NCBI GenBank assembly: GCA_964557295.1
Contig: CAZKZP010000015.1
Span: 3,598 to 67,597, forward strand
Reading direction: 5' to 3'
DNA from: JBFMHP01 sp964557295
GTDB lineage: Bacteria; Pseudomonadota; Gammaproteobacteria; RBG-16-57-12
Length of the DNA: 64,000 bases
Below, piece by piece: positions 56,085 through 64,000 of this stretch (positions are counted from its first letter, which is position 1; each line of letters opens with the position of its first letter). Both the position numbers and the translations under genes were made by a program. The notes beneath the pieces are model-generated. The model was not told the DNA's origin. It made no database searches and saw only the letters and a list, made by a program, of their open reading frames with translations.

Positions 56085-58181
56085 CTACGCATAGGTCTTC
56101 ATCAAACTCGGCACATCGAGAATGAGTGCGATTTGTCCATCGCCGCGGATGGTTGCCCCGGCCAGACCGCCGGTGCCCAACAGCATGTTACCCAAGGGCT
56201 TGATGACCACTTCTTCTTGCCCGATGAGCTGATCGACGACGAACCCGACCTTCTGCGAACCGACGTTCACGACGACCACATGCCCCTCGTCGTACTTCTT
56301 GTTGCCATGATCCTTGGTCAGCCACTCCGAGAGATAGAACAGCGGCAGGGCCTTGCCACGCACCATGACCACGCGGCGGCCATCAAGGATATTGGTCTTG
56401 GTCAGATCGAGATGGAAGATTTCGCTGACATTCACCAGCGGCAAGGCGAAGATCTGTTTCGAGAGCATCACCATCAAGGTCGGCATGATGGCGAGCGTCA
56501 ACGGCACCTTGATTCCCAGGGTAGTGCCGACCCCTTTCTGCGACTGGATCTGGATCGTGCCGTTGAGCTGCACGATGCGCGTCTTCACCACATCCATGCC
56601 CACGCCGCGCCCGGAGATATCGGAGATCTCGCTCTTGGTCGAGAACCCGGGCATGAAGATCAACTGAAATGCTTCCTGGTCATCGAGCCGCGAAGCGGCG
56701 TCGGCATCCATGATGCCCTTCTCCACCGCCTTGGCGCGCAGGACATCCGGGTCCATACCGCCGCCGTCATCCGAGATGCTGAGCAGGATATGGTCTCCCT
56801 CCTGCTCGGCGGACAACACCACCGTGCCGGCGCGTGGCTTGCCCGCCTTTTCACGCACCTCGGGTTTCTCGACGCCGTGATCCACGGCATTGCGCACCAG
56901 ATGCACCAGCGGATCGGCCAAGGCCTCCACCAGATTCTTGTCGAGATCGGTCTCCTCGCCATGGAGTACCAGCTCGACTTCCTTGTTCAAGCTGCGCGCC
57001 AGATCGCGCACCACGCGCGGGAAGCGACCGAAGACCTTCTTGATGGGCTGCATCCGCGTCTTCATCACCGCCGATTGCAGATCGGAGGTGACCACATCGA
57101 GGTTGGCCACGGCCTTGTTCGTTTCTTCATCGTTCTGCACCGCTTCGAGGGTGGCGAGCCGATTGCGCACCAACACCAATTCGCCGACCAGATTCATGAT
57201 CTCATCGAGCCGCTTGGTGTCCACACGCACCGTCGTTTCGGCCTGGGCGGCAGCCTCTTTCGGAGCAAGTTTTTTCTCTTTGGATGCGCTTGCGCCGTCT
57301 TCATCCTCGCTGGCGGCTTTTCCGCGCGCCGCCGTGGCGGCCGGCGCTTTTCCGGCAGGCGCGCTACTGTGTTTGCCCTTGCCATGGAGATCATCCAACA
57401 GCGACTCGAATTCATCCTCGGTGATTTCATCCGACGCTGCGGCTTGCGGCGCCGGTGCGGGGACTTGTGCCTTTTTTGGTTCGGCGGCCATTAGCGCAGG
57501 GGCCGGCTTGCCGTGGATTTTGTCCAGTAAATTTTCAAATTCGTCTTCGGTGATTTCATCCGATGCAACGGCGGTCGCCTTGGATGAGCCGGCCTCTGCC
57601 TTCGCCGCACCGCTGGATTCCTGAATCGCATCCAGCAGCCGCTCGAATTCGTCGTCGGTGATATCATCACCAACAGCAGCGGGCGTCTCCGCTTCGAAGA
57701 GTGGTTCATCGGCGCTAGTCACGGCCTTGGCGGCAGGCGCGGGAGACGGCGCCGGGGCAGGAGGTGTTTTGCTCGGCTTGCTGCCGATGGCCTTTCCTTC
57801 TTTCAGGGCCTGCAACTGCGCCAACAGATCGGCGGGGGCGGACTGAGGCTCATTGCCGCCGCGCATGCTGTTGAACATATCATTGAGCACATCCAGCACC
57901 CGCAGCATCACATCCATCAGCGCGGAATCAACCGTTCTCTCGCCGTTGCGCAGCATGTTGAACAGGTCTTCCGCGCTGTGGCAAAGTTCAACCAGTGATG
58001 TCAGGTTCAAGAAACTCGCCCCGCCTTTGATGGTGTGAAACCCACGAAACACGGCATTGAGCAGATCCTTGTCTCCGGTGCTGTGTTCAAGTTCCACCAA
58101 CTGCTCGGACAACTGCTCCAGTATCTCGCTGGCCTCGATCAGAAAGTCCTGGAAAATTTCGTCATTTGGATCAAATGCCAT
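56085..58181 (-). CDS. cheA: Chemotaxis histidine kinase CheA with triplicated linker motif
   Basis: 698 residues. The HPt domain carries the phospho-acceptor His in AVFRGFHTIKGGASFLNL (about residue 50). A linker (about 125-290) replaces a recognisable P2 domain and holds three copies of a D-[ED]-I-T-[ED]-D-E-F-E-x-L-L-D motif. Dimerisation (TKRLDEIMNLVGELVLVRNR) leads to the kinase domain (LVRNAVDHGVEKPEVRE, DDGGGMD, GRGVGMDVV) and a CheW-like P5 (about 555-695). It transfers phosphate to CheY and CheB. The operon position between cheZ and cheB is standard. Confidence 0.96.
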   Translation of the reverse strand: MAFDPNDEIFQDFLIEASEILEQLSEQLVELEHSTGDKDLLNAVFRGFHTIKGGASFLNLTSLVELCHSAEDLFNMLRNGERTVDSALMDVMLRVLDVLNDMFNSMRGGNEPQSAPADLLAQLQALKEGKAIGSKPSKTPPAPAPSPAPAAKAVTSADEPLFEAETPAAVGDDITDDEFERLLDAIQESSGAAKAEAGSSKATAVASDEITEDEFENLLDKIHGKPAPALMAAEPKKAQVPAPAPQAAASDEITEDEFESLLDDLHGKGKHSSAPAGKAPAATAARGKAASEDEDGASASKEKKLAPKEAAAQAETTVRVDTKRLDEIMNLVGELVLVRNRLATLEAVQNDEETNKAVANLDVVTSDLQSAVMKTRMQPIKKVFGRFPRVVRDLARSLNKEVELVLHGEETDLDKNLVEALADPLVHLVRNAVDHGVEKPEVREKAGKPRAGTVVLSAEQEGDHILLSISDDGGGMDPDVLRAKAVEKGIMDADAASRLDDQEAFQLIFMPGFSTKSEISDISGRGVGMDVVKTRIVQLNGTIQIQSQKGVGTTLGIKVPLTLAIMPTLMVMLSKQIFALPLVNVSEIFHLDLTKTNILDGRRVVMVRGKALPLFYLSEWLTKDHGNKKYDEGHVVVVNVGSQKVGFVVDQLIGQEEVVIKPLGNMLLGTGGLAGATIRGDGQIALILDVPSLMKTYA

Positions 58182-58191
58182 TGCCGAATCC

Positions 58192-58923
58192 TCAGAATCC
58201 TAAGCTGGAAAGCAGTTCGTCGACCTCATCTTGCCCGTGGACCGCGCCCGCCGTCGCCAGATTCGGCACCTGAGGCCCTGCCAACTCTTCTTTGTTCTCT
58301 TGCCTCTGGGTCGTTGCACTGATTCCAGCGACACGGATCAGATTCACCAGATGGTTCTCGACATCTTCGACCATCTTGATGACCTTGTTGATGATCTGTC
58401 CGGTCAGATCCTGAAATTCCTGCGCCATCAAGATCTCGTTGATGTGCGACTTGAGCTGGCCCAATTGCGCTTCGCTGTCCTGAAAATACTTCTGCAAGGT
58501 TTTGTTGACCACGCGAAATTCGCCAACCGACATCTCGCGCTTGGCGAACCGCTGCCATTGCACACTGAGCCCGGTCGAGTCGGCATAAAGCGATTCGCAG
58601 ATCGGCATGGCCGCCTCGATCGCGGTCAATGTGCGATTGGCCGCCTGATTCGTCATGGAGATGACATAGTTGAGCCGCTCCTTGGCGTCTGGCATGTCCT
58701 GATGCGCGAATTCTGACAAACGCTGGTCATAATCGAATTCCGTGATGGCGTTATGCAGTTCCCGGGTCAGTTTTCCGATCTGTTGGAACAGCTCGGTTTC
58801 ACGGATGCGCGCCAGCTCGTCGATCAGGCCGGTAGCTCCTTCGGTATTGCCTTCCTCGATATGCTTGACCAGATCCTTGGCAAGGCTGAGGAGCTCTGCG
58901 TTAATCCCGATTTCACGCGCCAT
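58192..58923 (-). CDS. cheZ: CheY phosphatase CheZ
   Basis: 243 residues, mostly helical. The catalytic region is LMAQEFQDLTGQIINKVIKM (about residues 160-179, with the conserved Gln), and the C-terminal CheY-binding tail is DEVDELLSSLGF. It dephosphorylates CheY-P. It is 18 bases downstream of cheY and 10 upstream of cheA. Confidence 0.95.
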   Translation of the reverse strand: MAREIGINAELLSLAKDLVKHIEEGNTEGATGLIDELARIRETELFQQIGKLTRELHNAITEFDYDQRLSEFAHQDMPDAKERLNYVISMTNQAANRTLTAIEAAMPICESLYADSTGLSVQWQRFAKREMSVGEFRVVNKTLQKYFQDSEAQLGQLKSHINEILMAQEFQDLTGQIINKVIKMVEDVENHLVNLIRVAGISATTQRQENKEELAGPQVPNLATAGAVHGQDEVDELLSSLGF

Positions 58924-58941
58924 AATTTTTCCTGTGGATTC

Positions 58942-59343
58942 TTATTTTTGTTGGGCGTCGATGCGTTCGAATATCTTGTCCAGCTTTTCCTTAAGCGTCG
59001 CGGCGGTAAAGGGTTTGATGATGTAACCGTTGACGCCTGCCTCTGCGGCCTCCACGATCTGCTCACGTTTGGCCTCGGCCGTCACCATCAGCACGGGCAA
59101 GGACGCCAGCTGCGGATCATTCCTGACTGCGCGCAACAAATCGATTCCGGTCATTCCGGGCATATTCCAGTCGGTGACCAGGAAATCAAATCCGCCTTTC
59201 TGCAGCATCGGCAATGCGGTGTTGCCGTCATCGGCTTCGGCTGTATTGTTGAATCCCAGATCTCGGAGGAGATTCTTGATAATGCGGCGCATTGTGGAGA
59301 AATCATCCACGATGAGGATTTTCATGTTGGGATTGGCAGGCAT
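58942..59343 (-). CDS. cheY: Chemotaxis response regulator CheY
   Basis: 133 residues from ATG 59343 with AAGGTGAG upstream (an internal ATG at codon 7 is possible). The acidic pocket VDDFST, phospho-acceptor Asp in FLVTDWNMPGMTGID and Lys in NGYIIKPFTAAT are intact. CheY-P binds FliM at the switch to change rotation. A sigma-28-like promoter lies just upstream. Confidence 0.96.
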   Translation of the reverse strand: MPANPNMKILIVDDFSTMRRIIKNLLRDLGFNNTAEADDGNTALPMLQKGGFDFLVTDWNMPGMTGIDLLRAVRNDPQLASLPVLMVTAEAKREQIVEAAEAGVNGYIIKPFTAATLKEKLDKIFERIDAQQK

Positions 59344-59367
59344 CTCATCTCACCTTATTTTTCATCT

Positions 59368-59394
59368 ATATCGCAAGAAGGTATCCACACTTTA
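59368..59394 (-). promoter_or_regulatory. Sigma-28 (FliA)-like promoter upstream of cheY
   Basis: On the minus strand TAAAGTGT, then 11 bases, then TGCGATAT; compare TAAAGTTT-N11-GCCGATAA. The -35 matches 7 of 8 and the -10 five of 8, with the correct spacing. The predicted start lies about 18 bases before the cheY ATG. It would let FliA, encoded just upstream, drive the chemotaxis genes. Confidence 0.6.
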
Positions 59395-59436
59395 GTAAAA
59401 GATGGATACTTGCCCTAATTTTATGGATTGGTGGTG

Positions 59437-60177
59437 TTAGGGTTTGGTCCAGGGCGTCAGGCGCGCCTGAAGGCGTATTACCGCCTGGCTGTGAATTTGA
59501 CTGACGCGCGACTCGCTTACTCCTATTATCGCCCCGATCTCGCGCAAATTTAGCTCTTCGTCGTAATAAAGCCCCATGACCAGGCGTTCGCGCTCGGGCA
59601 GGCTGGAGATCGCCTCCAAGAGATGTTCCTTGAAGCCGTCGGATTGGAGACCGTCGAAGGGGCCGGAGCGGTCGTCGGCGTAGGTTTCAGACAACGAGGT
59701 GCCATCAAGCCCGATCTCGTCAAAGCTGAACACCCGCTGGCCGCCGGTTTCTTTGAGCAGCTTGTGATATTCCTCGGTGGTCACTCCGAGCGCCTCGGCG
59801 ATTTCGTTGTCGCGCGCATCGCGACCGGTACGGTTTTCGATCTCCCGAATCACCTCGGCCAGCATGCGCGACTTCTTGTGCACCGAGCGCGGCACCCAGT
59901 CGTTTTTGCGGATCTCATCGAGCATGGCCCCGCGCACGCGGATACCGGCGTAGGTCTCGAAGCTCGCGCCCTGAGTTTCGTCGTAATTGCGCGCCGCCTC
60001 CAGCAACCCGATCATGCCGGACTGAATCAGGTCGTCGGCTTGTACGGTGGGCGGCAAGCGCCCCATCAGGTGATACGCGATCCTCTTCACGAGAGGCGCG
60101 TATTTCTTGACCATATCTTCCGGTCTTTCTTTCTGTGTTTTTTTCTGGGTCGCCTTATATTTCGCCACGCCACTCAT
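59437..60177 (-). CDS. fliA: Flagellar sigma factor FliA (sigma-28)
   Basis: 246 residues, standard length. Region 2 is seen as LVKRIAYHLMGRLPPTVQAD and DLIQSGMIGLLEAARNYD, region 3 as GAMLDEIRKNDWVPRSVHKK, and region 4 as LPERERLVMGLYYDEELNLREIGAIIGVSESRVSQIHSQA. It directs RNA polymerase to late flagellar and chemotaxis promoters. It overlaps the fleN stop by four bases. Confidence 0.96.
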   Translation of the reverse strand: MSGVAKYKATQKKTQKERPEDMVKKYAPLVKRIAYHLMGRLPPTVQADDLIQSGMIGLLEAARNYDETQGASFETYAGIRVRGAMLDEIRKNDWVPRSVHKKSRMLAEVIREIENRTGRDARDNEIAEALGVTTEEYHKLLKETGGQRVFSFDEIGLDGTSLSETYADDRSGPFDGLQSDGFKEHLLEAISSLPERERLVMGLYYDEELNLREIGAIIGVSESRVSQIHSQAVIRLQARLTPWTKP

Positions 60178-61061
60178 AACACATTTTCCCCACCGCTTTG
60201 ACTTGCCTGGATCAATCGCTCTACAAAGAATTCCACATGTCCGCCGGCGCCCGCCGGCATCGGCCAGCTATCGGCCTTCTGCGCCAAACTCTTGAATGCC
60301 ATCGCCGCCTTGCTCCTCGGATATACATCGACCACAGAACGTTGTTTTCGAACCGATTTTTTCAAGTAGTCATCGTAAGGTACTGCGCCCATAAAATCCA
60401 GCATCACATCCAAAAATCGGTCGGTGACCCGGGAGAGCTTGTGATAGAGTTCTCGGCCCTCTTGCAGGCTGTCGACCATGTTCCCGACGATGCGAAACCG
60501 ATAGATACCATGCTCACGGTTGAGGAGCTTGATCAGCGCATAGGCGTCGGTGAGCGAGGTCGGCTCGTCGCAGACCACCACTACCACCTCCTGCGCGGCC
60601 TTGCTGAAACTGAGGACACTGTCGGAAATACCCGCGGCGGTGTCGATGATCAACGCATCCAGGCCAAAGCTGAGTTCACTGAAGGAACGAATGATGCCGG
60701 CATGTTGCGCGGGACTGAGTTCCGCCATGCTCTGGACGCCGGAGGAGGCCGGCATGATCCGGATATTTCCCGGCCCGATTACAATCGCCTCTTCCAGACT
60801 GCAATCCCCGCTCAGGACATGCGACAGATTGTATTGAGGATGCAGCCCCAGCAGCACATCGACATTGGCCAGCCCCAGATCGGCGTCCATCAGCATGACT
60901 TCCTTGCCGAGTTGCGCCATGGCGACGGCCATGTTCACCGAGAGGTTGGTTTTTCCGACGCCGCCTTTGCCGCTGGTGACGGCGATCACGCGCACCGGTC
61001 TAGGCTTGCTCATGCGACGTAGGCCCGCGGCCTGATCATTGCTTCGTTCAGCACTCAGCAT
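60174..61061 (-). CDS. fleN: MinD-like flagellar number regulator FleN/FlhG
   Basis: 295 residues from ATG 61061, which overlaps flhF by 14 bases; longer in-frame starts lie within flhF. Walker A AVTSGKGGVGKTNLSVNMAV and the DADLGLANVDVLLGL motif mark the MinD/FlhG family. It antagonises FleQ and FlhF to keep the number of polar flagella at one. The C-terminal residues suggest an amphipathic helix. Confidence 0.94.
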   Translation of the reverse strand: MLSAERSNDQAAGLRRMSKPRPVRVIAVTSGKGGVGKTNLSVNMAVAMAQLGKEVMLMDADLGLANVDVLLGLHPQYNLSHVLSGDCSLEEAIVIGPGNIRIMPASSGVQSMAELSPAQHAGIIRSFSELSFGLDALIIDTAAGISDSVLSFSKAAQEVVVVVCDEPTSLTDAYALIKLLNREHGIYRFRIVGNMVDSLQEGRELYHKLSRVTDRFLDVMLDFMGAVPYDDYLKKSVRKQRSVVDVYPRSKAAMAFKSLAQKADSWPMPAGAGGHVEFFVERLIQASQSGGENVL

Positions 61062-62280
61062 TCGCAACCATCCTTCCGTATTCGAGCTCGATCGACTCGT
61101 CATCGATCCGGGCATTGTATTTTTTGGCCATGGTCACACATTTGGTGATCAGGCTGTGCGCCCGGGCGGGTTGCAGATCCTCCGGCACCTTCTGACCCTC
61201 GCTGATGTAGGCGACCGGCAATTCGTGCTTGATCAGCATGGAGATCGCCTCACCCAAGCTGACGGCCTCGTCGATCTTGGTCAGGATGCAACCTTTCAAA
61301 TTCGCTCCCTTGAAGGCTCCGATTGCCTCGTCGAGCCCGTGGACCTGCGTGATCGCCGAGAGCACGAGATAGCTCTGTACGTGCCTGAGCCCGCCTTGCA
61401 ACATGGCAAACTGTTCGGTCAGGCGGACGTCGCGTTGACTCATGCCCGCCGTGTCGATCAACACCAAGTCCTTATCACTCAGCACCTGCAGGGCGGATTC
61501 CAATTCATCGTAGTTGGCCGCCACATATACCGGCGCGCCCAATATCCGACCGTAGGTGCGCAACTGCTCCAGGGCGCCGATGCGATAATTGTCCGTGGTG
61601 ATCAGCCCGACCTTGTCCTTGCCGTGGCGCAGGATGTAACGCGCCGCCAGCTTGGCGATGGTGGTGGTCTTGCCCACGCCGGTCGGCCCGACCAGCGCGA
61701 CCACCCCGCCGTTGGTGAGGATGTCGTCGTCGGTGATCTTGAGCGCATGCCCCATCACCCCCAGCACCTTGCGCCACGCCTCGCCATAGGGTGTCAGTTC
61801 GTCGATCTCGCCGACCAGGCGGCTCGCGACATCGGCCTTGATGCCGAGATTCATCACATCGCGCAACAGCCGCGCCTGCATCGGATGACGGCGCGCATTA
61901 TCACCCCACGCCAGTCCCGAGAGCTGGCTCTCGACCAGTCCACGCAACTCCTTCATCTCATTCTTCAGCGCCGCCAAGGCCGGTTCCTGACTCGATGCGC
62001 CATGTACCGCGGCTTGCAGATCCGGCCGTTTGCCAAAGGCCTTTTCCGCCGCCTGGGCGAAACCCGCCACCTGAGAACTGTCACTTAAACGACCGGTTTT
62101 GCTATCTTTCGTTTCGGTTTCTTTTTTGAATATATTTTCGTCATAGTCGACCGCCGCGACGATCTCGACGCCACCGTCGACACGGCGATTGGAAAGGATG
62201 ACCGCATCCGGACCTTGCTCCTCGCGTACCATGCGGATCGCCTGCCGGATATCCTGGGCAAAAAACCGTTTGATCTTCAT
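61048..62280 (-). CDS. flhF: SRP-type GTPase FlhF
   Basis: 410 residues from ATG 62280 (MKIKRFFAQDIRQAIRM), the conserved start. The NG domain has P-loop GPTGVGKTTTIAKLAARY (about residue 214), DTAGMSQRDVRL and TKIDEAVSLGEAISM. FlhF marks the pole for the first flagellum and recruits FliF. It overlaps fleN. Confidence 0.95.
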   Translation of the reverse strand: MKIKRFFAQDIRQAIRMVREEQGPDAVILSNRRVDGGVEIVAAVDYDENIFKKETETKDSKTGRLSDSSQVAGFAQAAEKAFGKRPDLQAAVHGASSQEPALAALKNEMKELRGLVESQLSGLAWGDNARRHPMQARLLRDVMNLGIKADVASRLVGEIDELTPYGEAWRKVLGVMGHALKITDDDILTNGGVVALVGPTGVGKTTTIAKLAARYILRHGKDKVGLITTDNYRIGALEQLRTYGRILGAPVYVAANYDELESALQVLSDKDLVLIDTAGMSQRDVRLTEQFAMLQGGLRHVQSYLVLSAITQVHGLDEAIGAFKGANLKGCILTKIDEAVSLGEAISMLIKHELPVAYISEGQKVPEDLQPARAHSLITKCVTMAKKYNARIDDESIELEYGRMVANAEC

Positions 62281-62316
62281 TGTCGCACCCACCCTTTCCA
62301 TGGCGCCCCTTGCGCA

Positions 62317-64000
62317 TTATGCGAAGGCGCGCTGCTGACCTATGCTTGCAATCACCTTGATCTGTTTGTCCGCCGGCACTTCGTTGTACGAAAGCACATG
62401 CAACGCCGGAAGCGCATGGCGCACAAACCTCGCCAGGAAGGGACGGATCTGCGGCGAGACCAGCAGAACCGGCGCCTTGCCCAAGGCCTCCTGCCGTTGC
62501 ACGTTTTCCTGGAGCGAGCGATAGAGATTCTCGGCCAGGCCCGGTTCGATGGCGCCGCCTTCCCCGCCCATCTGAATGGTCTGCTGCAATATCTGTTCCA
62601 ATGTCGGCTCAAGGGTAATGACGCTGATTTCTCTATCCAGACCGTTGATATTCTGAAGAATTGAGCGGCCGAGGGCCTTGCGCACCATGCCGGTCAGGAA
62701 CACGGGATCTTGACTCTTCGGGGCATGGTCCGCCAAAGTTTCGGCGATCGTGCGGATATCGCGGATCGGAACATTTTCTTCCAGCAGGTTCTGCATGACC
62801 TTGAGGACCCCACCCAGCGGGAGCGCCCTGGGCACGAGCTCCTCGACCAGCTTCGGCGCCTTCTTCGCCAGATTGTCCAGCAGATGCTGCGCCTCTTCGC
62901 GGCCAAGCAACTCATGCGCATGGCTTTGCAGCAAATGACTCAAGTGGGTCGCGATCACCGTGCTGGCATCCACCACGGTGTATCCCAGGGTTTGCGCCTG
63001 CTCGCGCTGTTCGGCGTCGATCCACACCGCCTCCAGGCCAAAGGCCGGATCGCGGCACGCGATCCCGTGCAAGGTACCGAAGACCTGTCCGGGATTGAGT
63101 GCCAGATACTTTTCCGTCAATACCTCGTCCTGTCCGAGCGGCACGCCCATCAGGGTGATGCGATAGGCATTGGGCGCCAGATCCAGGTTGTCGCGGATGT
63201 GGACCGGCGGAATCAGGAAACCCAGCTCCTGCGACAGTTTCTTGCGCACGCCCTTGATGCGCGACATCAACTCCCCGCCCTGGGTCTTGTCCACCATGGG
63301 TATCAGTCGATAGCCGACCTCCAAGCCGATGATATCCACCGGGGTGACATCGTCCCAGCCGAGCTCCTTGATCTCGGGCGCGGCGGGCCGCTCCGGCGGT
63401 AAGAGTTCGGCGGCGGACGCCTCGGCCGCCGCGGTTTTCTGCTTGCGATCGACCAGATACGCCGCGCTGCCCGCCGCAGCGGCCAGCGACAAAAAGGCGA
63501 TGTTCGGCATGCCGGGGATCGCGCCCATGATGCCCATGATGCCGGCGGTCACCCCGAGCGCCTTGGGTTGACTGAAGAGCTGCGATACTACCTGCGAACT
63601 CATATCCTGCTCGGAGGAGACGCGGGTGACGATGATGGCCGCGGCAGTCGACAACACCAGCGATGGGATTTGCGCGACCAGGCCGTCGCCGATGGTCAGC
63701 AGGGTGTAGTTGTGGATGGCCGTGTTGAAATCCAATCCATGCTGGAGCATCCCGATCGCCAATCCGCCGATGATATTGATGAACACGATCAGTATCCCGG
63801 CGATCGCATCCCCGCGCACGAACTTGCTCGCGCCGTCCATGGCGCCATAGAAGTCCGCCTCCATGACCACTTCCTTGCGCCGCAGCTTGGCCTCGTCCTG
63901 TCCGATCAAACCGGCATTGAGATCGGCGTCGATCGCCATCTGCTTGCCCGGCATCGCGTCCAGGGTGAAGCGCGCGCTGACCTCGGAAATGCGCCCGGCG
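62317..64000 (-). CDS. flhA: Flagellar export gate protein FlhA (C-terminal part)
   Basis: About 561 residues; the N-terminus lies beyond the right edge. The last membrane helices (FINIIGGLAIGMLQHG, LVAQIPSLVLSTAAAIIVTR) precede the large cytoplasmic domain (about 330 residues) with PVHIRDNLDLAPNAYRITLMG, YTVVDASTVIATHLSHLLQ and APVLLVSPQIRPFLARFVRH. FlhA forms the nonameric gate that receives chaperone-substrate complexes. It is the first visible gene of the flhA-flhF-fleN-fliA-che operon. Confidence 0.95.
   Translation of the reverse strand, partial: AGRISEVSARFTLDAMPGKQMAIDADLNAGLIGQDEAKLRRKEVVMEADFYGAMDGASKFVRGDAIAGILIVFINIIGGLAIGMLQHGLDFNTAIHNYTLLTIGDGLVAQIPSLVLSTAAAIIVTRVSSEQDMSSQVVSQLFSQPKALGVTAGIMGIMGAIPGMPNIAFLSLAAAAGSAAYLVDRKQKTAAAEASAAELLPPERPAAPEIKELGWDDVTPVDIIGLEVGYRLIPMVDKTQGGELMSRIKGVRKKLSQELGFLIPPVHIRDNLDLAPNAYRITLMGVPLGQDEVLTEKYLALNPGQVFGTLHGIACRDPAFGLEAVWIDAEQREQAQTLGYTVVDASTVIATHLSHLLQSHAHELLGREEAQHLLDNLAKKAPKLVEELVPRALPLGGVLKVMQNLLEENVPIRDIRTIAETLADHAPKSQDPVFLTGMVRKALGRSILQNINGLDREISVITLEPTLEQILQQTIQMGGEGGAIEPGLAENLYRSLQENVQRQEALGKAPVLLVSPQIRPFLARFVRHALPALHVLSYNEVPADKQIKVIASIGQQRAFA

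Noticed and set aside
56133..57494. A 453-codon plus-strand open frame over cheA
   Set aside because: Antisense shadow of cheA; the His-rich composition comes from reading acidic codons in reverse.

Overview
The window is GC-rich chromosomal DNA from a motile gammaproteobacterium with a polar-type flagellum, probably a draft or metagenome assembly because a 10-base run of N sits at 17720-17729. The flagellar/chemotaxis gene order flhA-flhF-fleN-fliA-cheY-cheZ-cheA-cheB-motC-motD-parA-cheW-DUF2802 (64000 down to 51396, minus strand) is the Pseudomonas/Vibrio/Chromatiales type. The Pro-Arg-His tRNA array and the cysS/cyclophilin/lpxH neighbourhood also fit Gammaproteobacteria. I cannot name the genus from sequence alone.

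Layout. 1-585: start of an ion-transporter-superfamily permease that runs off the left edge. 0.9-6.9 kb: a small biosynthetic locus with an AMP-forming acyl-CoA ligase, a GNAT-like protein, an NAD-synthase-like PP-loop enzyme, a free acyl carrier protein and a glutamine-hydrolysing asparagine synthase. The ligase and amidotransferase resemble exosortase-A/exopolysaccharide-associated types. 7.2-13.4 kb: tRNA-Val, uvrB, an aspartate aminotransferase, tRNA-Asn, a Sel1-repeat protein and an MFS transporter. 13.4-13.9 kb: dispersed palindromic repeats. 13.9-25.8 kb: one giant surface protein (about 3,940 residues), split only by the N gap. It has a signal peptide, DUF11-like and FlgD-like modules, about 1,400 residues of Asp-rich thrombospondin-type-3-like repeats, SdrD-B-like and DUF11 modules, an OmpA-like domain and a C-terminal beta-rich barrel-like region. 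26.1 kb: a lone arsenite methyltransferase.

26.9-39.5 kb is the most unusual region. It has two divergent operons with three related histidine kinases, two stand-alone response regulators (one an HD-GYP phosphodiesterase), an MglA-like small GTPase, and a receiver domain fused to a PilB/GspE-type assembly ATPase, followed by a small cysteine-rich protein. I infer a phosphorelay that controls type IV pilus extension and perhaps its polarity.

39.7-48.8 kb is mainly housekeeping: a tRNA-Pro/Arg/His operon, folD, cysS, two cyclophilins, lpxH, a MITE-like inverted repeat, a lipoprotein coupled to a DUF455 ferritin-like protein, and the complete AmmeMemoRadiSam trio. 48.8-51.4 kb has a GYF_2/pentapeptide membrane protein, a FliK-like protein and a short FlhB-like protein, converging on the flagellar/chemotaxis operon that fills the right end. 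A sigma-28-like promoter precedes cheY.
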